Source: Pectinatus sottacetonis (GTDB lineage Bacteria; Bacillota; Negativicutes; Selenomonadales; Selenomonadaceae). Taken from it: DNA of 64,000 nucleotides. The translations under genes were made by a program, and so were the position numbers. Below the pieces are notes generated by a model. It worked only from the letters and a program-made list of their open reading frames with translations. It ran no database searches and was not told the origin of the DNA. This document shows positions 38,427 to 49,921 of this stretch, one piece after another. The stretch spans positions 186,001-250,000 of the forward strand of contig NZ_WIQK01000001.1 in assembly GCF_015732155.1 (NCBI RefSeq). The letters run 5' to 3'. Within the stretch, counting starts at the first letter, position 1. Each line of letters opens with the position of its first letter.

Positions 38427-40388
38427 TTATATAGAAAATTTATTTATTATCTCACTTAATTGCACAGCCATCTGAGCCAATGAATTAGCTGCTGTCTTTA
38501 TTTCCTGCATGGAATTAGCCTGTGAGGCTCCCGAGGAAGCTATATGCTCAACACTGGTCATATTATCCTTAAGAAATACACTCAATTCCTGTATAGAAGA
38601 ATTAACTTCGCAACTGTTAGCTTTTTGTTTCTTTGATATTGTCAATATTTTTTGCAGCTGCTTGTTTAATTCTTCGATGACATCATATATCTGCTTAAAT
38701 ACTGCCACTGTCTTCTGTACTGATTCCACTCCGGTTTGTACTGTATGACGGTTTTTTTCCATGGTATCAATAGCTTTTGTAGTATCAGCTTTTACTTCAT
38801 TTACTATACTGGCTATTTCTTTAGCCGCTTCTTCCGACTGGGATGCCAGTTTAGAAACTTCCTCGGCAACTACCGAGAATCCCTTCCCATGTTCACCTGC
38901 CCGGGCTGCCTCAATAGCTGCGTTCAGTGCCAGCAAATTAGTTTGTCCAGCTATTCCAGTTATTGTATCGACAATTTGCCCTATCTGCTGTGATTTTTCT
39001 CCCAATACAGATATTACATCAGTAGTTTTATCCACATCTAATTTTATGTCAGTGATCTTACGTACTACATCATCTGATTGCTTAGAGCCATTATCAATAA
39101 TAGTTTTACTATTTTGGACAGACTTCGCTATTGTATCAGCAAACTGGGCTGTCTTTTCTACATGCTCTACCATATTAGCAACCATATTTATAGAATGTTC
39201 TGACAGGGACATTTTTTCTTTGGTATTTTTTACTGTGTTTTTTACTGTATCCTGAATATTTTTAGTCAAGTCCCCTACTGAATCAATAGATGAGGAAAGT
39301 TCTTCGGATGCTGCAGAAACAGTTTCACTCGCTGTAGCTGTTTCTGTAATTACTTTTTTCAAACTTGAAGTCATGGTATTGAAATGACTGCCCAGCTCCT
39401 GAAGTTCCACGGCACCTTCCATCTCAATTTTCTGCCGCAGATCACCGGCAGCTATCTTCTGCGCAGCTGTCATTAATTTTTTCAATGGATTAATAATACC
39501 CGCCGCTACTTTAAAAGCAATAAAAACACTGATAAGGGCAAAAATCAATATCAGCATAAGTGTAATTCCTATATTATAAAAAAGGGTATGATAAAGATCG
39601 GACATTGGCTGATAGGTAATTACTCCCCAATTGTAGCCTTTTACCGGTATATAGGTGATTATACTTTTCTGTTTATTCGATGATACATCGGTTATATTAC
39701 CAGCCTGTCCTTTCATAACAGAAGCTACATAACTGAGGCCTGACAAATTCATTTTCTTTTCTATGGCACTTTTATCGGGATGAGCGAGTACATTCCCATT
39801 TTCATCTACAATATCTACATAACCAGAAGTCCCAAAATGAATATTATCCGCTATTTCCCACAGCGTTTTAAGTGAAATATCCGATGCCACTACTCCTACA
39901 ATATTACCACTAGCGTTTTTCACCGGTGTAGATATCGTAACGCAAAGGGCTTTCGTTGAGGCAGAGATATACGCCGGTGTAATAAATGTATTTCCTGCCA
40001 TCGCTTTTTTAAAATAAGGACGATCTGCACGATTTGCAATTTTACCACTGGAACGGGCAATTTGCTCTCCAGCAGTATCAAGTACCGCAATAAGTTCTAT
40101 CTGCGGATTTTTATTTTTAATATTTATAAGTGCCTGCTGCATATTGTCTGCATTCATCGATTCCACTGCTGGCATAGCAGCGATACTTTCATTAATACCT
40201 TTATTCGTATTAAGAATTCGCTGTATTTCCACTGCTACTTCCTTATTAAGCTGGGAATCTGACTGTAATACATTTTGTTTCATATTATTCATTGTCGTAA
40301 CGCTGTTAATAACTGAAAGAACAATTAACGGGATACATGCAAATAGTACCATTAAAGCAACTAACTTTCTCTTTAAGCTATCTTTCAT
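38427..40388 (-). CDS. Methyl-accepting chemotaxis protein with dCache sensor
   Basis: 653 residues. Membrane segment 8-30; extracytoplasmic dCache domain about 35-265 ([53 protein letters not shown]); second membrane segment about 270-292; HAMP; and the signalling hairpin tip [20 protein letters not shown]. It senses a small molecule in the periplasm and controls CheA. No other chemotaxis gene is adjacent. Confidence 0.93.
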   Translation of the reverse strand: MKDSLKRKLVALMVLFACIPLIVLSVINSVTTMNNMKQNVLQSDSQLNKEVAVEIQRILNTNKGINESIAAMPAVESMNADNMQQALINIKNKNPQIELIAVLDTAGEQIARSSGKIANRADRPYFKKAMAGNTFITPAYISASTKALCVTISTPVKNASGNIVGVVASDISLKTLWEIADNIHFGTSGYVDIVDENGNVLAHPDKSAIEKKMNLSGLSYVASVMKGQAGNITDVSSNKQKSIITYIPVKGYNWGVITYQPMSDLYHTLFYNIGITLMLILIFALISVFIAFKVAAGIINPLKKLMTAAQKIAAGDLRQKIEMEGAVELQELGSHFNTMTSSLKKVITETATASETVSAASEELSSSIDSVGDLTKNIQDTVKNTVKNTKEKMSLSEHSINMVANMVEHVEKTAQFADTIAKSVQNSKTIIDNGSKQSDDVVRKITDIKLDVDKTTDVISVLGEKSQQIGQIVDTITGIAGQTNLLALNAAIEAARAGEHGKGFSVVAEEVSKLASQSEEAAKEIASIVNEVKADTTKAIDTMEKNRHTVQTGVESVQKTVAVFKQIYDVIEELNKQLQKILTISKKQKANSCEVNSSIQELSVFLKDNMTSVEHIASSGASQANSMQEIKTAANSLAQMAVQLSEIINKFSI

Positions 40389-40411
40389 ATAATCTACTCC
40401 TTATATATATT

Positions 40412-40462
40412 TATTCATGTTATATTAAAATAAATAGAGTCTAATTTAATATAACATGAATA
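40412..40462. repeat. 18-bp perfect inverted repeat
   Basis: TATTCATGTTATATTAAA and its reverse complement separated by 15 bases, 24 bases before the chemoreceptor start (minus strand). Could be an operator or a terminator for the opposite direction. The remaining ~350 bases up to the tolC-like gene hold no gene; several runs of T/A. Confidence 0.55.
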
Positions 40463-40817
40463 TTTATAAAGCTATAAACCTCCTTAATAATATTTTCTCT
40501 AATAATGCCAATATATATATTACTAGTTTTCTTTTGCATAGGCAAGTATTAGTAAAATCATTTCATGCATCTTTAACTTATTATTAATAATTAATATTTC
40601 ATAAAAGCTTATAAATAATTGTCTTCATTTATATAAACTACAACAAAAACATTTTATTATAATTTTGTCATAGTTTTGCCATAACTTTATATGATACTAA
40701 TATAAAGCTATTTAAATTCTCTGCTATTACATAATATTTGCTTGTATTGTGCTAATTAATATAAACTACTAAAATTATTTCATCATTTTAATCTCATAAA
40801 AAGAAAGGACACTTGCC

Positions 40818-42104
40818 ATGAAACAGAATCATTTGCTTATTTTACCACTTCTTTTGTTTGCCACAGTATTTTTTTATAGTCCTTCCGGCTACTGTCAAAG
40901 TCTTTCCATACAGGAAGCCGTTAAAATGGCTTTGCAAAATAATCTCGATATAAAAATAGCTGCCAGAAAAGAAGACCAGGCTCTTGCTGAATTATCAGGA
41001 ACCAAATCACAATACGGGGTAACTATATCTTTGGGAAGTAATTTTTCCATATCTGACGGTATTACGGATGGTATACAAAAAGAATTTGAAAGAGATAATA
41101 CCACCAGTTTATCAGCTAATTATCCTTTGTATTCTGCCGGAAAAGATAAAATCAATACAAACATTAAAGAACAAGCTTTACATCAAAGCAAACTAAATAC
41201 TATACGCACTGCTGAAAATATAAAAAATGATACTATCAAGGCTTATTATGATGTTTTAGAAGCACAAAAAACTGTTGATGTAGATAAGGAATCTGTTGAT
41301 AATTACCAGAAACATTTAAATAATGTAAATCAATTATATAGTGCCGGCAGTGTTCCCAAATCCGATCTACTTCGTTCCCAAGTGGCTTTATCTAATGCCA
41401 CTCAGACCTTGATAAAAGCAAAAAACACTTATAATATTGATATAATAACATTAAAAAATATTATAAAAATGAATCGTGACGAACCACTCTTACTCACCGA
41501 TGATTTTAAATATACAGTTTTCAATAAAGCTCTGCCATACTGCCTGGAATATGCTACTATCCATCGAAATGATCTGAAGGAAGCAAAAATAGATTACCTT
41601 ATCGCCCAAAAGAATATAGATCTGTCCAAGGCAGATTATAAACCTACAGTAAGTGCTTCTGTAAGCACGGGCTGGAGTAAACAAGTCATGCCTAGTGAAA
41701 ACGACCACGATTATACAGTAGGAATTTCAGCTGACTGGAATGTTTTTGACAATGGACTAACTAAAGCTAATATAAAGGCTTCCGAAGCAGAATTAGAACA
41801 AGCACAGCTTACACTCCAGCAAAAAAATGACTCTATAGATTTAGAAGTACGCCAAGCATACTTTAATATGCGTGAGGCAGAAAAAAGATTCAAATCCACT
41901 CAGACTACTATTGCCCAGGCAGAAGAAGATCTATTTATCGCCCAGGAAAAATATAAAGTTGGTGCTGGTATTATCCTGGATATAATCGATGCCCAGCTCG
42001 CTTTGTCAACGGCAAGACTGAATCACATAAGTGCCCAATATGATTATGCCCGCTATAAAACTGAACTCCAAAACAGTATGGGTATGAATAAGGAGGATAT
42101 TTAA
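40818..42104 (+). CDS. TolC-family outer membrane efflux protein
   Basis: 428 residues with signal peptide (cut near GYCQSLS). Two related halves typical of TolC: SIQEAVKMALQNNLDIKIAA at the start, and the second-repeat segments LRSQVALSNATQTLIKAKNT and IIDAQLALSTARLNHISAQY. Forms a trimeric channel across the outer membrane. First gene of a complete tripartite exporter with the MacA- and MacB-like proteins; AAAGAAAGGAC ribosome site. Confidence 0.9.
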   Translation: MKQNHLLILPLLLFATVFFYSPSGYCQSLSIQEAVKMALQNNLDIKIAARKEDQALAELSGTKSQYGVTISLGSNFSISDGITDGIQKEFERDNTTSLSANYPLYSAGKDKINTNIKEQALHQSKLNTIRTAENIKNDTIKAYYDVLEAQKTVDVDKESVDNYQKHLNNVNQLYSAGSVPKSDLLRSQVALSNATQTLIKAKNTYNIDIITLKNIIKMNRDEPLLLTDDFKYTVFNKALPYCLEYATIHRNDLKEAKIDYLIAQKNIDLSKADYKPTVSASVSTGWSKQVMPSENDHDYTVGISADWNVFDNGLTKANIKASEAELEQAQLTLQQKNDSIDLEVRQAYFNMREAEKRFKSTQTTIAQAEEDLFIAQEKYKVGAGIILDIIDAQLALSTARLNHISAQYDYARYKTELQNSMGMNKEDI

Positions 42105-42110
42105 CAATAA

Positions 42111-43271
42111 ATGAAACATATATCTATAAAACATATATCTATGAAAAGTATTGCTATAATAGTAGCCTTATTATTAGCTGTCAGTTTTATCAGCTATAAA
42201 TACTGGCAAACCCATAAAACAAAACCTTCTGATTTAACGCAAAATGTATATATTATAAAACCAATGAACCTAAAATCTACGGTATCAGCTACAGGTACTA
42301 TAAAACCAGTAGAAGCTGTCGAAGTAAGCTCAAAAATAACCGCACGCATAAAAAGTGTTCTCGTAAAAGAAAACCAGCAGGTAAAAGCCGGACAAACAGT
42401 TGCCATTCTTGATGGCAAGGATTTAAAAAATGAAAATATTAAAGCACAGGAAACAGTAGACAATACTTTATCAAAATATAACCGCATGAAATATTTATAT
42501 TCTATAGGAGCAAAATCAAAGGAAGATTTAGAAGATGCCGAATATAACTATGAAACAGCAAAAAGTGATCTAGAAGTTACTAAATCTGATTTAGATGAAA
42601 CTGTTATCACTTCCCCTATAAACGGAATAGTAGTTGGTGAACCTAAAACATCTGGTACTATGGCCGTACAAGGAACAAGTAATCCCACTGTTATAATGCG
42701 CATAGCTGATCTAGCTCAAAAACAAATTCTAACCAAGGTCGATGAAACTGATATTGGTAACATAAAAATAGGTCAAACAGCTGTTTTTACTGTTGATGCT
42801 TATACAAATAAAAAATTCACAGGAAAAGTAACAAAAATTTCCCAAACGGATGTCAATAACAGCTGGGATACATCATCAAGTGACTCATCTTCATCATCCT
42901 CGTCATCTTCATCATCTTCCTCTTCATCTTCAGTGATATATTACTATGTAACAATTAATATAGATGATACTTCGAGCCTGTTGAAACCCGGTATGACTGC
43001 TCGTGTCGAAATAAATACTGCAAACAAAACCAATGTTCTAGCTGTACCCCTTTCAGCCTTGCATACTAATACTAACGGTTCCTATGTTATTGTTATTAAC
43101 AATAACGGTAAAACAGAAAATCGTCCTGTTAAAACAGGGATATATAGTGATGATTATGTGGAAATTACCAGTGGCGTCAATGCTGGAGAAAAAATTTCCA
43201 CAGCTTACACAGCCAAGGCTTCATCTACAACTTCCTCTAATAAAAATACCGGAGGTCCACCGCCTTTCTAA
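42111..43271 (+). CDS. macA: MacA-like periplasmic adaptor protein
   Basis: 386 residues, single N-terminal membrane anchor ([19 protein letters not shown]). Lipoyl/barrel-sandwich: [31 protein letters not shown], and [13 protein letters not shown], with a short coiled hairpin between. A run of about 20 Ser (about 258-280) sits in the beta-barrel domain. It links the TolC-type channel to the MacB-type ATPase/permease. N-terminal 'KHIS' repeat may reflect local DNA repetition. Confidence 0.88.
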   Translation: MKHISIKHISMKSIAIIVALLLAVSFISYKYWQTHKTKPSDLTQNVYIIKPMNLKSTVSATGTIKPVEAVEVSSKITARIKSVLVKENQQVKAGQTVAILDGKDLKNENIKAQETVDNTLSKYNRMKYLYSIGAKSKEDLEDAEYNYETAKSDLEVTKSDLDETVITSPINGIVVGEPKTSGTMAVQGTSNPTVIMRIADLAQKQILTKVDETDIGNIKIGQTAVFTVDAYTNKKFTGKVTKISQTDVNNSWDTSSSDSSSSSSSSSSSSSSSSVIYYYVTINIDDTSSLLKPGMTARVEINTANKTNVLAVPLSALHTNTNGSYVIVINNNGKTENRPVKTGIYSDDYVEITSGVNAGEKISTAYTAKASSTTSSNKNTGGPPPF

Positions 43272-43348
43272 AATTGTATCCAGTATCCCATTTGTATATA
43301 ATAGTATTGTGTGATTATATAGAATTCCCTAATGAAAGTAGGTACATT

Positions 43349-44047
43349 ATGAGTATTTATCTTAAAGGAATAAAAAAAATTTATCAAATAGGTACACAGG
43401 AAGTTGCTGCACTAAATGGCATTGATCTCCATATAGATGAAGGTGATTTTACCGCGTTAATGGGTCCTTCTGGTTCTGGTAAGTCAACACTTATGAATAT
43501 TCTTGGCTGTCTTGACAAACCTACTGTTGGTTCATATAAACTTGATGGTAAGGAAGTTGCTCATTTAAGTGATGATGAATTAGCAAAAACCAGAAATAAA
43601 AAAATTGGTTTTGTTTTTCAAAATTTTAATTTACTATCACGGATAAGTGCTTTAGACAATGTTGCTCTGCCACTTATTTACGCTGGAATCAACTATAAGG
43701 AAAGAAAGGAAAAGGCCTTTCACTTTTTAAAAGCAGTTGGTCTTGATACCCGTGCAGATCATCAGCCTAACGAATTATCAGGCGGACAAAAACAACGAGT
43801 TGCCATTGCCAGAGCATTAGTCAATGACCCAAGTATCATAATGGCCGATGAACCTACAGGAAATCTTGACACAAAGTCAACTAAGGAAATAATGAATATA
43901 TTCATTAATTTGCATGAACAGGGAAAAACTATTATTCTTGTAACGCATGAACCGGAAATTGCAGCTTGTGCATCAAGACAACTATTAGTCCGTGATGGCA
44001 AAATAACTCGTGATGCTGGTAGGGGGGAAATAATGGATGTTGTTTAA
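43349..44047 (+). CDS. MacB-type ABC ATPase subunit
   Basis: 232 residues from the ATG at 43349 (AGTAGGT upstream). Walker [10 protein letters not shown], signature [15 protein letters not shown], Walker [14 protein letters not shown]-loop VTHE. It is a LolD/MacB-type ATPase encoded separately from its permease, unlike E. coli MacB, where both are fused. Its end overlaps the permease start by 11 bases. Confidence 0.93.
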   Translation: MSIYLKGIKKIYQIGTQEVAALNGIDLHIDEGDFTALMGPSGSGKSTLMNILGCLDKPTVGSYKLDGKEVAHLSDDELAKTRNKKIGFVFQNFNLLSRISALDNVALPLIYAGINYKERKEKAFHFLKAVGLDTRADHQPNELSGGQKQRVAIARALVNDPSIIMADEPTGNLDTKSTKEIMNIFINLHEQGKTIILVTHEPEIAACASRQLLVRDGKITRDAGRGEIMDVV

Positions 44048-45254
44048 GGAAAGCATTACTATCGCCCTGACTGCTTTATTTTCTAACAAACTCCGCTCTA
44101 TTCTTACTATGCTGGGAATAATTATCGGTGTAGCTGCTGTAATAGCCATGGTATCAATAGGAATGGGCGTAAGAAAAAATGTACAGGATTCAATAGCCAG
44201 CCTCGGCAGTAATATGATAATAGTTCAGGCCGGTGCTCCCAGAGTCAATGGTGTACGTCAGGCTGCCGGCAGTGGGGAGAATTTAAAGCTTGACGATTCT
44301 AATGCCATAAGAAAAAAAATTAAAAATATCGACTATGTGGCACCCACTGTACAAAATTCATATCAAATAGTTTATGGCAGACAAAACTGGAATACTACTG
44401 TCTACGGAATAACCCCAGAATACATGTCTATCCGCTCTCTCACTGTTGCCAGTGGTTCTTTTATCAGCAATAACGATATGAATACCCGTTCACGTGTGGC
44501 AGTTATTGGTGCAACTGTTGCAGCTAATCTTTTTGGCAGTGATAATCCTGTGGGGAAAAATATACGAATTCATAACGATCCTTATAAAATCATCGGTGTT
44601 TTGACAAGCAAAGGGCAATCCTCAATGGGGCAGGATCAGGATGACTGTGTTCTTATCCCTATTACCACTGCCATGGAAAGATTAATGGCACTAAAAAGTA
44701 TCCGTACTATAAATATACAGGTTTCATCAGCAGATAAAATTGACCAGGTACAAAATGAGATAGAGGTTTTGCTGCGTCAAAGGCACAGGATAACTAACCC
44801 TGACAATGATGATTTTCAAGTAAGAAATTTGACCAGCATAATGGAAACAATGACTAAAACGACCACTATGATAACACTTCTATTAGGCAGTATAGCTGCT
44901 ATTTCATTGATAGTCGGCGGCATTGGAATAATGAATATAATGATGGTATCTGTTACAGAGCGCACGCGGGAAATCGGTATAAGAAAAGCACTTGGTGCTA
45001 CTTTCCATAATATAATGATGCAATTCCTTATTGAATCCATAGTAGTAAGTGTAATTGGCGGTTTAATAGGTATAGTTCTCGGTTGTACAATTTCCCTGGC
45101 TATTGCTAAGTTTGGTGGATTTAATACAGTGATTACTATGCTGCCAATAATATTATCATTTTTATTTTCTGTGGGAATTGGTTTGTTTTTTGGTATTTAC
45201 CCTGCAAGAAAAGCTGCCAAGTTAGATCCTATTGAAGCTTTGCGTTATGAATAA
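44037..45254 (+). CDS. macB: MacB/FtsX-type ABC permease
   Basis: 405 residues. First membrane segment with [20 protein letters not shown], large periplasmic domain about 45-275 with [14 protein letters not shown], then three C-terminal membrane segments including [17 protein letters not shown] (coupling helix). Works with the ATPase, adaptor and TolC-like proteins encoded upstream as a mechanotransmitting exporter of peptides, macrolides or siderophores. Confidence 0.93.
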   Translation: MLFKESITIALTALFSNKLRSILTMLGIIIGVAAVIAMVSIGMGVRKNVQDSIASLGSNMIIVQAGAPRVNGVRQAAGSGENLKLDDSNAIRKKIKNIDYVAPTVQNSYQIVYGRQNWNTTVYGITPEYMSIRSLTVASGSFISNNDMNTRSRVAVIGATVAANLFGSDNPVGKNIRIHNDPYKIIGVLTSKGQSSMGQDQDDCVLIPITTAMERLMALKSIRTINIQVSSADKIDQVQNEIEVLLRQRHRITNPDNDDFQVRNLTSIMETMTKTTTMITLLLGSIAAISLIVGGIGIMNIMMVSVTERTREIGIRKALGATFHNIMMQFLIESIVVSVIGGLIGIVLGCTISLAIAKFGGFNTVITMLPIILSFLFSVGIGLFFGIYPARKAAKLDPIEALRYE

Positions 45255-45340
45255 TTACCTAACATTTTTTACCGGCAGCAATAAGGCTAAAAACATTCAT
45301 TATTTTTCACCATGTAGAAATATGTTTTTTTACTAATCAG

Positions 45341-45385
45341 ATAACAGACTTGTTTGTGGAAAATAAGTCTGTTATTATTATGCAT
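45341..45385 (+). terminator. Terminator of the exporter operon
   Basis: ATAACAGACTT / AAGTCTGTTAT stem about 90 bases after the macB stop. The remaining sequence up to 45671 is A+T-rich, without a gene. Confidence 0.7.
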
Positions 45386-45671
45386 ATATATTTTTTTAGT
45401 AAGTGAAACTTATTCTAGAGAACGGCTGTAATTTTATAACCACTAAGATAAAACAGGTATAGCCCTATTATTATGAGCAAAAATAGAAATATTATATGGT
45501 TAGAATATATTCAATATCTGCAATTTTTTTACTTTATGGACTTTTTGTCATATTTTTATCATATTTTATTGATATTATATTAATAATAAGGAGTATATTT
45601 TCCATATCTATAACTTCTACTCCCTGTTAGCCTGTTAGTTGATTTAAAAAATTATAGAGGAGATTTTTACT

Positions 45672-45878
45672 ATGAAGAAATTATTTATTACATTAGCTGC
45701 CGTACTGGCAATAAGTGCAGCTTCGCTCACTGCTTTTGCTGCCGCTAATGCTTTCCCGGATAACACACCAAATAAGGCAGCAGTTGGTGTTCAAGAAGAA
45801 AATGGCGCCCATTTCTGCGGCGGCTATTATGGAAATGGGCATCATGACCGTGATGATCATGATACCTGTTGGAATTAA
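45672..45878 (+). CDS. Small secreted protein, His/Asp/Gly-rich tail
   Basis: 68 residues. Signal peptide (KKLFITLAAVLAISAASLTA, cut near AFAAAN), then about 45 mature residues ending HFCGGYYGNGHHDRDDHDTC followed by WN. Two Cys could form a disulfide; the His/Asp cluster suggests metal binding. I recognise no family. Clear GAGGAGA ribosome site and a strong terminator make it a real gene. Confidence 0.7.
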   Translation: MKKLFITLAAVLAISAASLTAFAAANAFPDNTPNKAAVGVQEENGAHFCGGYYGNGHHDRDDHDTCWN

Positions 45879-45896
45879 AATTTAAATTTTATCTAC

Positions 45897-45950
45897 TGTA
45901 TAAGAGGCCGTTTTGTATTACCAAAACAGCCTCTTATACAGTATTTTTTT
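45897..45950 (+). terminator. Terminator
   Basis: ACTGTATAAGAGGC...GTTTTG / CAAAACAGCCTCTTATACAGT followed by TTTTTT, after the small secreted protein gene. Confidence 0.88.
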
Positions 45951-46139
45951 ACTGCCTGCTATCCCTCCTAAGTTTTTATGTCCAGCTTGTTGTTCCAGAT
46001 TTTCCAAGGCAGTCCATACCTTGTATTTTAATTAATATGCATATAATCGTTGCCAATTTATACCTTAATAGTATAAAATGGAATATAGTCCATGTCCAGC
46101 TGAAATATGGACTAATATAGTACGAGGTGAACTTTATTT

Positions 46140-49100
46140 ATGTTTCAAAATACTAATACACTGGACTGCATCCAATCTTTACAGGGAAAACTTTCTGCTG
46201 TTTATGAATATTTTACTGAACATAATGATAACGAAAACAGAAAAAAAATAATTCAGTTAGCTGATAAATTATCTACTAATGAATTTACTATTGCTTTTTG
46301 CGGCCATTTTTCCGCTGGAAAGTCAAAAATGATAAACTGTCTTGTTGACGGTGAACTTTTACCTTCCAGTCCTATTCCTACAAGTGCTAATCTGGTAAAG
46401 GTAAAATCAGGAAAAGATTCTGCCAAAGTATTTTTTAAAGAAGGCAGAGCACGCTTATATCTGGCTCCTTACGACTATGACTTAATAAAAAAGCACTGCA
46501 CAGATAGTAAAAAAATAGATTATATAGAAATAAACCATAATAATTTGAAACTGCCTGGTGATGTCGTTATAATGGATACTCCCGGTGTAGATTCCACTGA
46601 TGATGCCCATAGACTTGCCACTCGGTCAGCACTTCATCTTGCAGATATAATATTTTATGTGATGGATTACAATCATGTGCAATCTGAGTTGAATTTTAAA
46701 TTTACCAAAGAACTGATTGAATCAGGCAAGGAAGTTTACCTTATAGTTAACCAGATAGATAAACATTCTGAGCAGGAAATATCTTTTAATAAGTTTCAAC
46801 AGGAAACAGCGGCATCTTTTGCTTCCTGGGGCGTTAAACCTGCCGGAATATTTTATACTTCTATGAAAATACCAGAACATAAATATAACCAATTTTCTCA
46901 ATTAAAAATATTTCTTAATACACGCTTAAAAGACAAAAGCAGGCTTTTGCTTCAATCAGTAGAAAAATCTTTGGAAAAAATAATACAGGATCATCTGACA
47001 TCATTTATCGGACAAATTAATTCCAAATTCAAGCCCTTTACTGATAAACTAAATGATTTATCAGCTGAACAGCAGGAATCATTAATAAGTAAATATAAGG
47101 AACTGCTGCAGCAAAAAAACAACTTAACTAAGCGGGAAAAAACTTTAAAAAATGATTTTGACAATAGTATAACTAAAATTCTGGATAATGCTTATTTAAT
47201 GCCCTTTGAAATAAGAGAATTAGCTAAGGCTTATTTAAAATCACGTGAACCAGGATTCAAGGTAGGTCTGTTTTTTACCAAGAAAAAAACGCTGGCAGAA
47301 CAGGAGCAGCGTTTGAATATTTTTTACCAGGCTGCCAAAAAAAAAGCAAATGAACAAATAGAATGGCATGTACGCAGCTATTTATTTACTTATCTAAAAA
47401 ATAACAAAATAGTTAACAAAAATTTAACTAAACAAATTGAGGCACTTACTCTAGATTTTTCTATTGATATTCCTATGACTGCAGTACAAACAGGTGCGCG
47501 TGTTTCAGATGATTATGTTTCAACTTATACAGATAACGTAGCTGCAGCAATAAAACAGACTGCAAAAAAACTTATAGTTCCGTTAAAAACAGCTATTTTA
47601 ACTGCTACTGATAAAATAATCCTTACTGCACAGGAAAAAACACAGGAAAAAGTAGCAGGACTGAAACAATACCTTTCTTCACTGGAATATATCCAACAGC
47701 GAGATTCTATTATTTCCAATTATAAAAAAGAAACTGCTGCACTTCTTACTTCATCATATAGCTTTACTAATGATAAATTTCATTTGTTCGATAAAAAAGA
47801 ATGTGATTTTGAAATAATCAGGTCATCTGTTAAGAAATCTCCTGAAAAAATACTAGCAGATATTAAAAACCAGCCTGTACCTATACCAATAATGTCAAAT
47901 ACTTTTACTTCAGTTTCACAAAAAAAGATTAATAAAATTGATTTGACTGCCAAAAAATTGAAGAAAATAGCTGAACTTATTCACCATCTGCCCGGTTTTA
48001 CCAAAACAGCTGCTCTGCTGCGGAAAAAATCTGAACGATTGCAAAACAAGGGTTTTACCGTTGCTTTATTTGGTGCTTTCAGTGCTGGAAAATCTTCTTT
48101 TGCCAACGCACTACTCGGAGCTGGCGTTTTACCAGTGTCACCTAATCCGATGACAGCAGCTATAAATAATATAAAACCCATTGACAGGAACCACCCCCAT
48201 AAAAGTGTCATTATCAAGATAAAATCAGAAGAACTCTTGTTAAAGGATATAAATAATGCTTTAAGTTCATTCAATCTGCTGGCAGATTCTCTTCCTGATG
48301 CTATAACTAAAATCAAGACAATTGACAATACTATCCTGCAAGGTAATGTTAAAGCTAAGACAAACTATTCATTTCTTCAGGCTTTCAGCTGCGGATATGA
48401 TATATTTTCCCATAAGCTTAACTCAGCATTAACAGCATCTGCTGACGATTTTCAGGATTATGCAGCACAGGAAGAAAAGGCTTGTTTTGTCGAATACATA
48501 GATATCTATTTTGACTGTCCTTTGACACGCCAGGGTATCACACTTGTAGATACTCCTGGAGCTGATTCTATAAATGCCCGTCATACAGGAGTGGCTTTTC
48601 AGTATATTAAGAATTCCGATGCCGTTTTATTCATTACATATTACAATCATGCTTTTTCTAAAGCTGACAGAGAATTTTTACTTCAGCTCGGTCGTGTTAA
48701 AGAAACATTTCAATTAGATAAAATGTTTTTTATAATAAATGCTATCGACTTAGCGGAAAACGAAACAGAAGAATCAATTGTCATTGACTATGTTCGCCGA
48801 CAGTTATTATCGCACGGTATAAAAAATCCTTGTATATCTCCTGTTTCAAGTATAAATGCCCTCAGAGAAAAGAAAACAGGAACAAACAATAATTGCTCAG
48901 GGATGGCTGTATTTGAAACTGCTTTTTATTATTTTATTACACATGATCTTGCTGATATGGCTGTTTCTTCATCGGAAAAGGAACTTGTCCGTATTAATAG
49001 ACTACTGGAAAAACTCATTGTCAATACACAGAAAGATACAGCTGAAAAAACGGCAAAAAAATTATTAATGGAAAAAGAAAAAAATACACTGCTGGCAACA

Positions 49101-49808
49101 ATTCATACCCAGACTGCAGAGAACATAAAGAACCGTTTGTCCCAGGAAATGGAAGAATTACTATATTATGTGAATCAGCGGGTATTTCTACGCTTCAATA
49201 ATTTTTTCCGGGAATCATTCAATCCCTCAGTCCTGCGTGATGACGGTCGTGATTTAAAACAAGCTGTGAAGGCTGCTTTAGTTGAATTATTGGAATCTCT
49301 TGGTTTTGATTTTGCCCAGGAAATGCGTGCTACAACAATTCGCCTTGATAATTTCATAAAAAAAATATTTACTGATCGACAGACAGAACTTGCTGCTGAA
49401 ATAAACAAGGTCAATCCTGAAATATCATTTACTGCTTTTTCTCTAAAAAACAATAAACAGCTGGATTTTGAAACAGCTTTTACTTATATTCCATATAAAG
49501 CATTTTCCCAGTCAATGCTCTATTTCAAAAACCCAAAATCATTTTTTGAAAAAGGTGGCAGCCAGTTAATGAATAATGCACTGCATGGACAATTAAAATT
49601 ATATGCTGCCGAATATATTGGGCAGCAGCAAAATCGTCTGAATAAATTCTATGATGAACTCATTACTAATGAATTTACCAGATTTACTACTACGGCCACT
49701 GAACAGGTAGAAAACTTCTATCTCAGTCTGTTAACTGTCTTAACAGGTGAAATTTCTATAGATGAGTTAACAAAAATACACCATAAATTCACCGATCTGA
49801 ATATCTGA
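46140..49808 (+). CDS. Double dynamin-like GTPase (DynA type)
   Basis: 1222 residues with two complete dynamin GTPase units. First: P-loop GHFSAGKS (55-62), switch/G3 MDTPGVDS, G4 NQID. Second: P-loop GAFSAGKS (about 644-653), G3 VDTPGADS, G4 NAID. Each is followed by a helical stalk. This is the head-to-tail layout of Bacillus DynA (YpbR), a membrane-tethering and repair protein in the cytoplasm. No transmembrane segment; membrane contact would be through paddle helices. Encoded alone. Confidence 0.9.
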   Translation: MFQNTNTLDCIQSLQGKLSAVYEYFTEHNDNENRKKIIQLADKLSTNEFTIAFCGHFSAGKSKMINCLVDGELLPSSPIPTSANLVKVKSGKDSAKVFFKEGRARLYLAPYDYDLIKKHCTDSKKIDYIEINHNNLKLPGDVVIMDTPGVDSTDDAHRLATRSALHLADIIFYVMDYNHVQSELNFKFTKELIESGKEVYLIVNQIDKHSEQEISFNKFQQETAASFASWGVKPAGIFYTSMKIPEHKYNQFSQLKIFLNTRLKDKSRLLLQSVEKSLEKIIQDHLTSFIGQINSKFKPFTDKLNDLSAEQQESLISKYKELLQQKNNLTKREKTLKNDFDNSITKILDNAYLMPFEIRELAKAYLKSREPGFKVGLFFTKKKTLAEQEQRLNIFYQAAKKKANEQIEWHVRSYLFTYLKNNKIVNKNLTKQIEALTLDFSIDIPMTAVQTGARVSDDYVSTYTDNVAAAIKQTAKKLIVPLKTAILTATDKIILTAQEKTQEKVAGLKQYLSSLEYIQQRDSIISNYKKETAALLTSSYSFTNDKFHLFDKKECDFEIIRSSVKKSPEKILADIKNQPVPIPIMSNTFTSVSQKKINKIDLTAKKLKKIAELIHHLPGFTKTAALLRKKSERLQNKGFTVALFGAFSAGKSSFANALLGAGVLPVSPNPMTAAINNIKPIDRNHPHKSVIIKIKSEELLLKDINNALSSFNLLADSLPDAITKIKTIDNTILQGNVKAKTNYSFLQAFSCGYDIFSHKLNSALTASADDFQDYAAQEEKACFVEYIDIYFDCPLTRQGITLVDTPGADSINARHTGVAFQYIKNSDAVLFITYYNHAFSKADREFLLQLGRVKETFQLDKMFFIINAIDLAENETEESIVIDYVRRQLLSHGIKNPCISPVSSINALREKKTGTNNNCSGMAVFETAFYYFITHDLADMAVSSSEKELVRINRLLEKLIVNTQKDTAEKTAKKLLMEKEKNTLLATIHTQTAENIKNRLSQEMEELLYYVNQRVFLRFNNFFRESFNPSVLRDDGRDLKQAVKAALVELLESLGFDFAQEMRATTIRLDNFIKKIFTDRQTELAAEINKVNPEISFTAFSLKNNKQLDFETAFTYIPYKAFSQSMLYFKNPKSFFEKGGSQLMNNALHGQLKLYAAEYIGQQQNRLNKFYDELITNEFTRFTTTATEQVENFYLSLLTVLTGEISIDELTKIHHKFTDLNI

Positions 49809-49814
49809 TAAAAA

Positions 49815-49857
49815 TAAAAAAACCATGCATACTGCTAATAATAGCAATAAACATGGT
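49815..49857 (-). terminator. Terminator of the hemolysin III family gene
   Basis: Minus strand ACCATG...TTGCTA...TAGCAG...CATGGT followed by seven T. Confidence 0.75.
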
Positions 49858-49921
49858 CAGCATAGATATGTGTTACCCAGCTTTGCCTCTCAGAAAGGAA
49901 ACCAACCTTTGTGCCATTTAA
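49858..49921 (-). other. 3' UTR with possible structured RNA
   Basis: Between the stop codon and the terminator the minus strand reads GGCACAAAGG, a small hairpin AAAGG/CCTTT, then GAGAGGCAAAGCTGGGT. The GGCAAAGC block is reminiscent of the c-di-GMP-I (GEMM) core, but the GNRA loop and receptor are not evident. Unassigned. Confidence 0.25.

Noticed and set aside
38761-39255. Plus-strand frame opposite the chemoreceptor
   Set aside because: Shadow of the coiled-coil coding region; no start signals.
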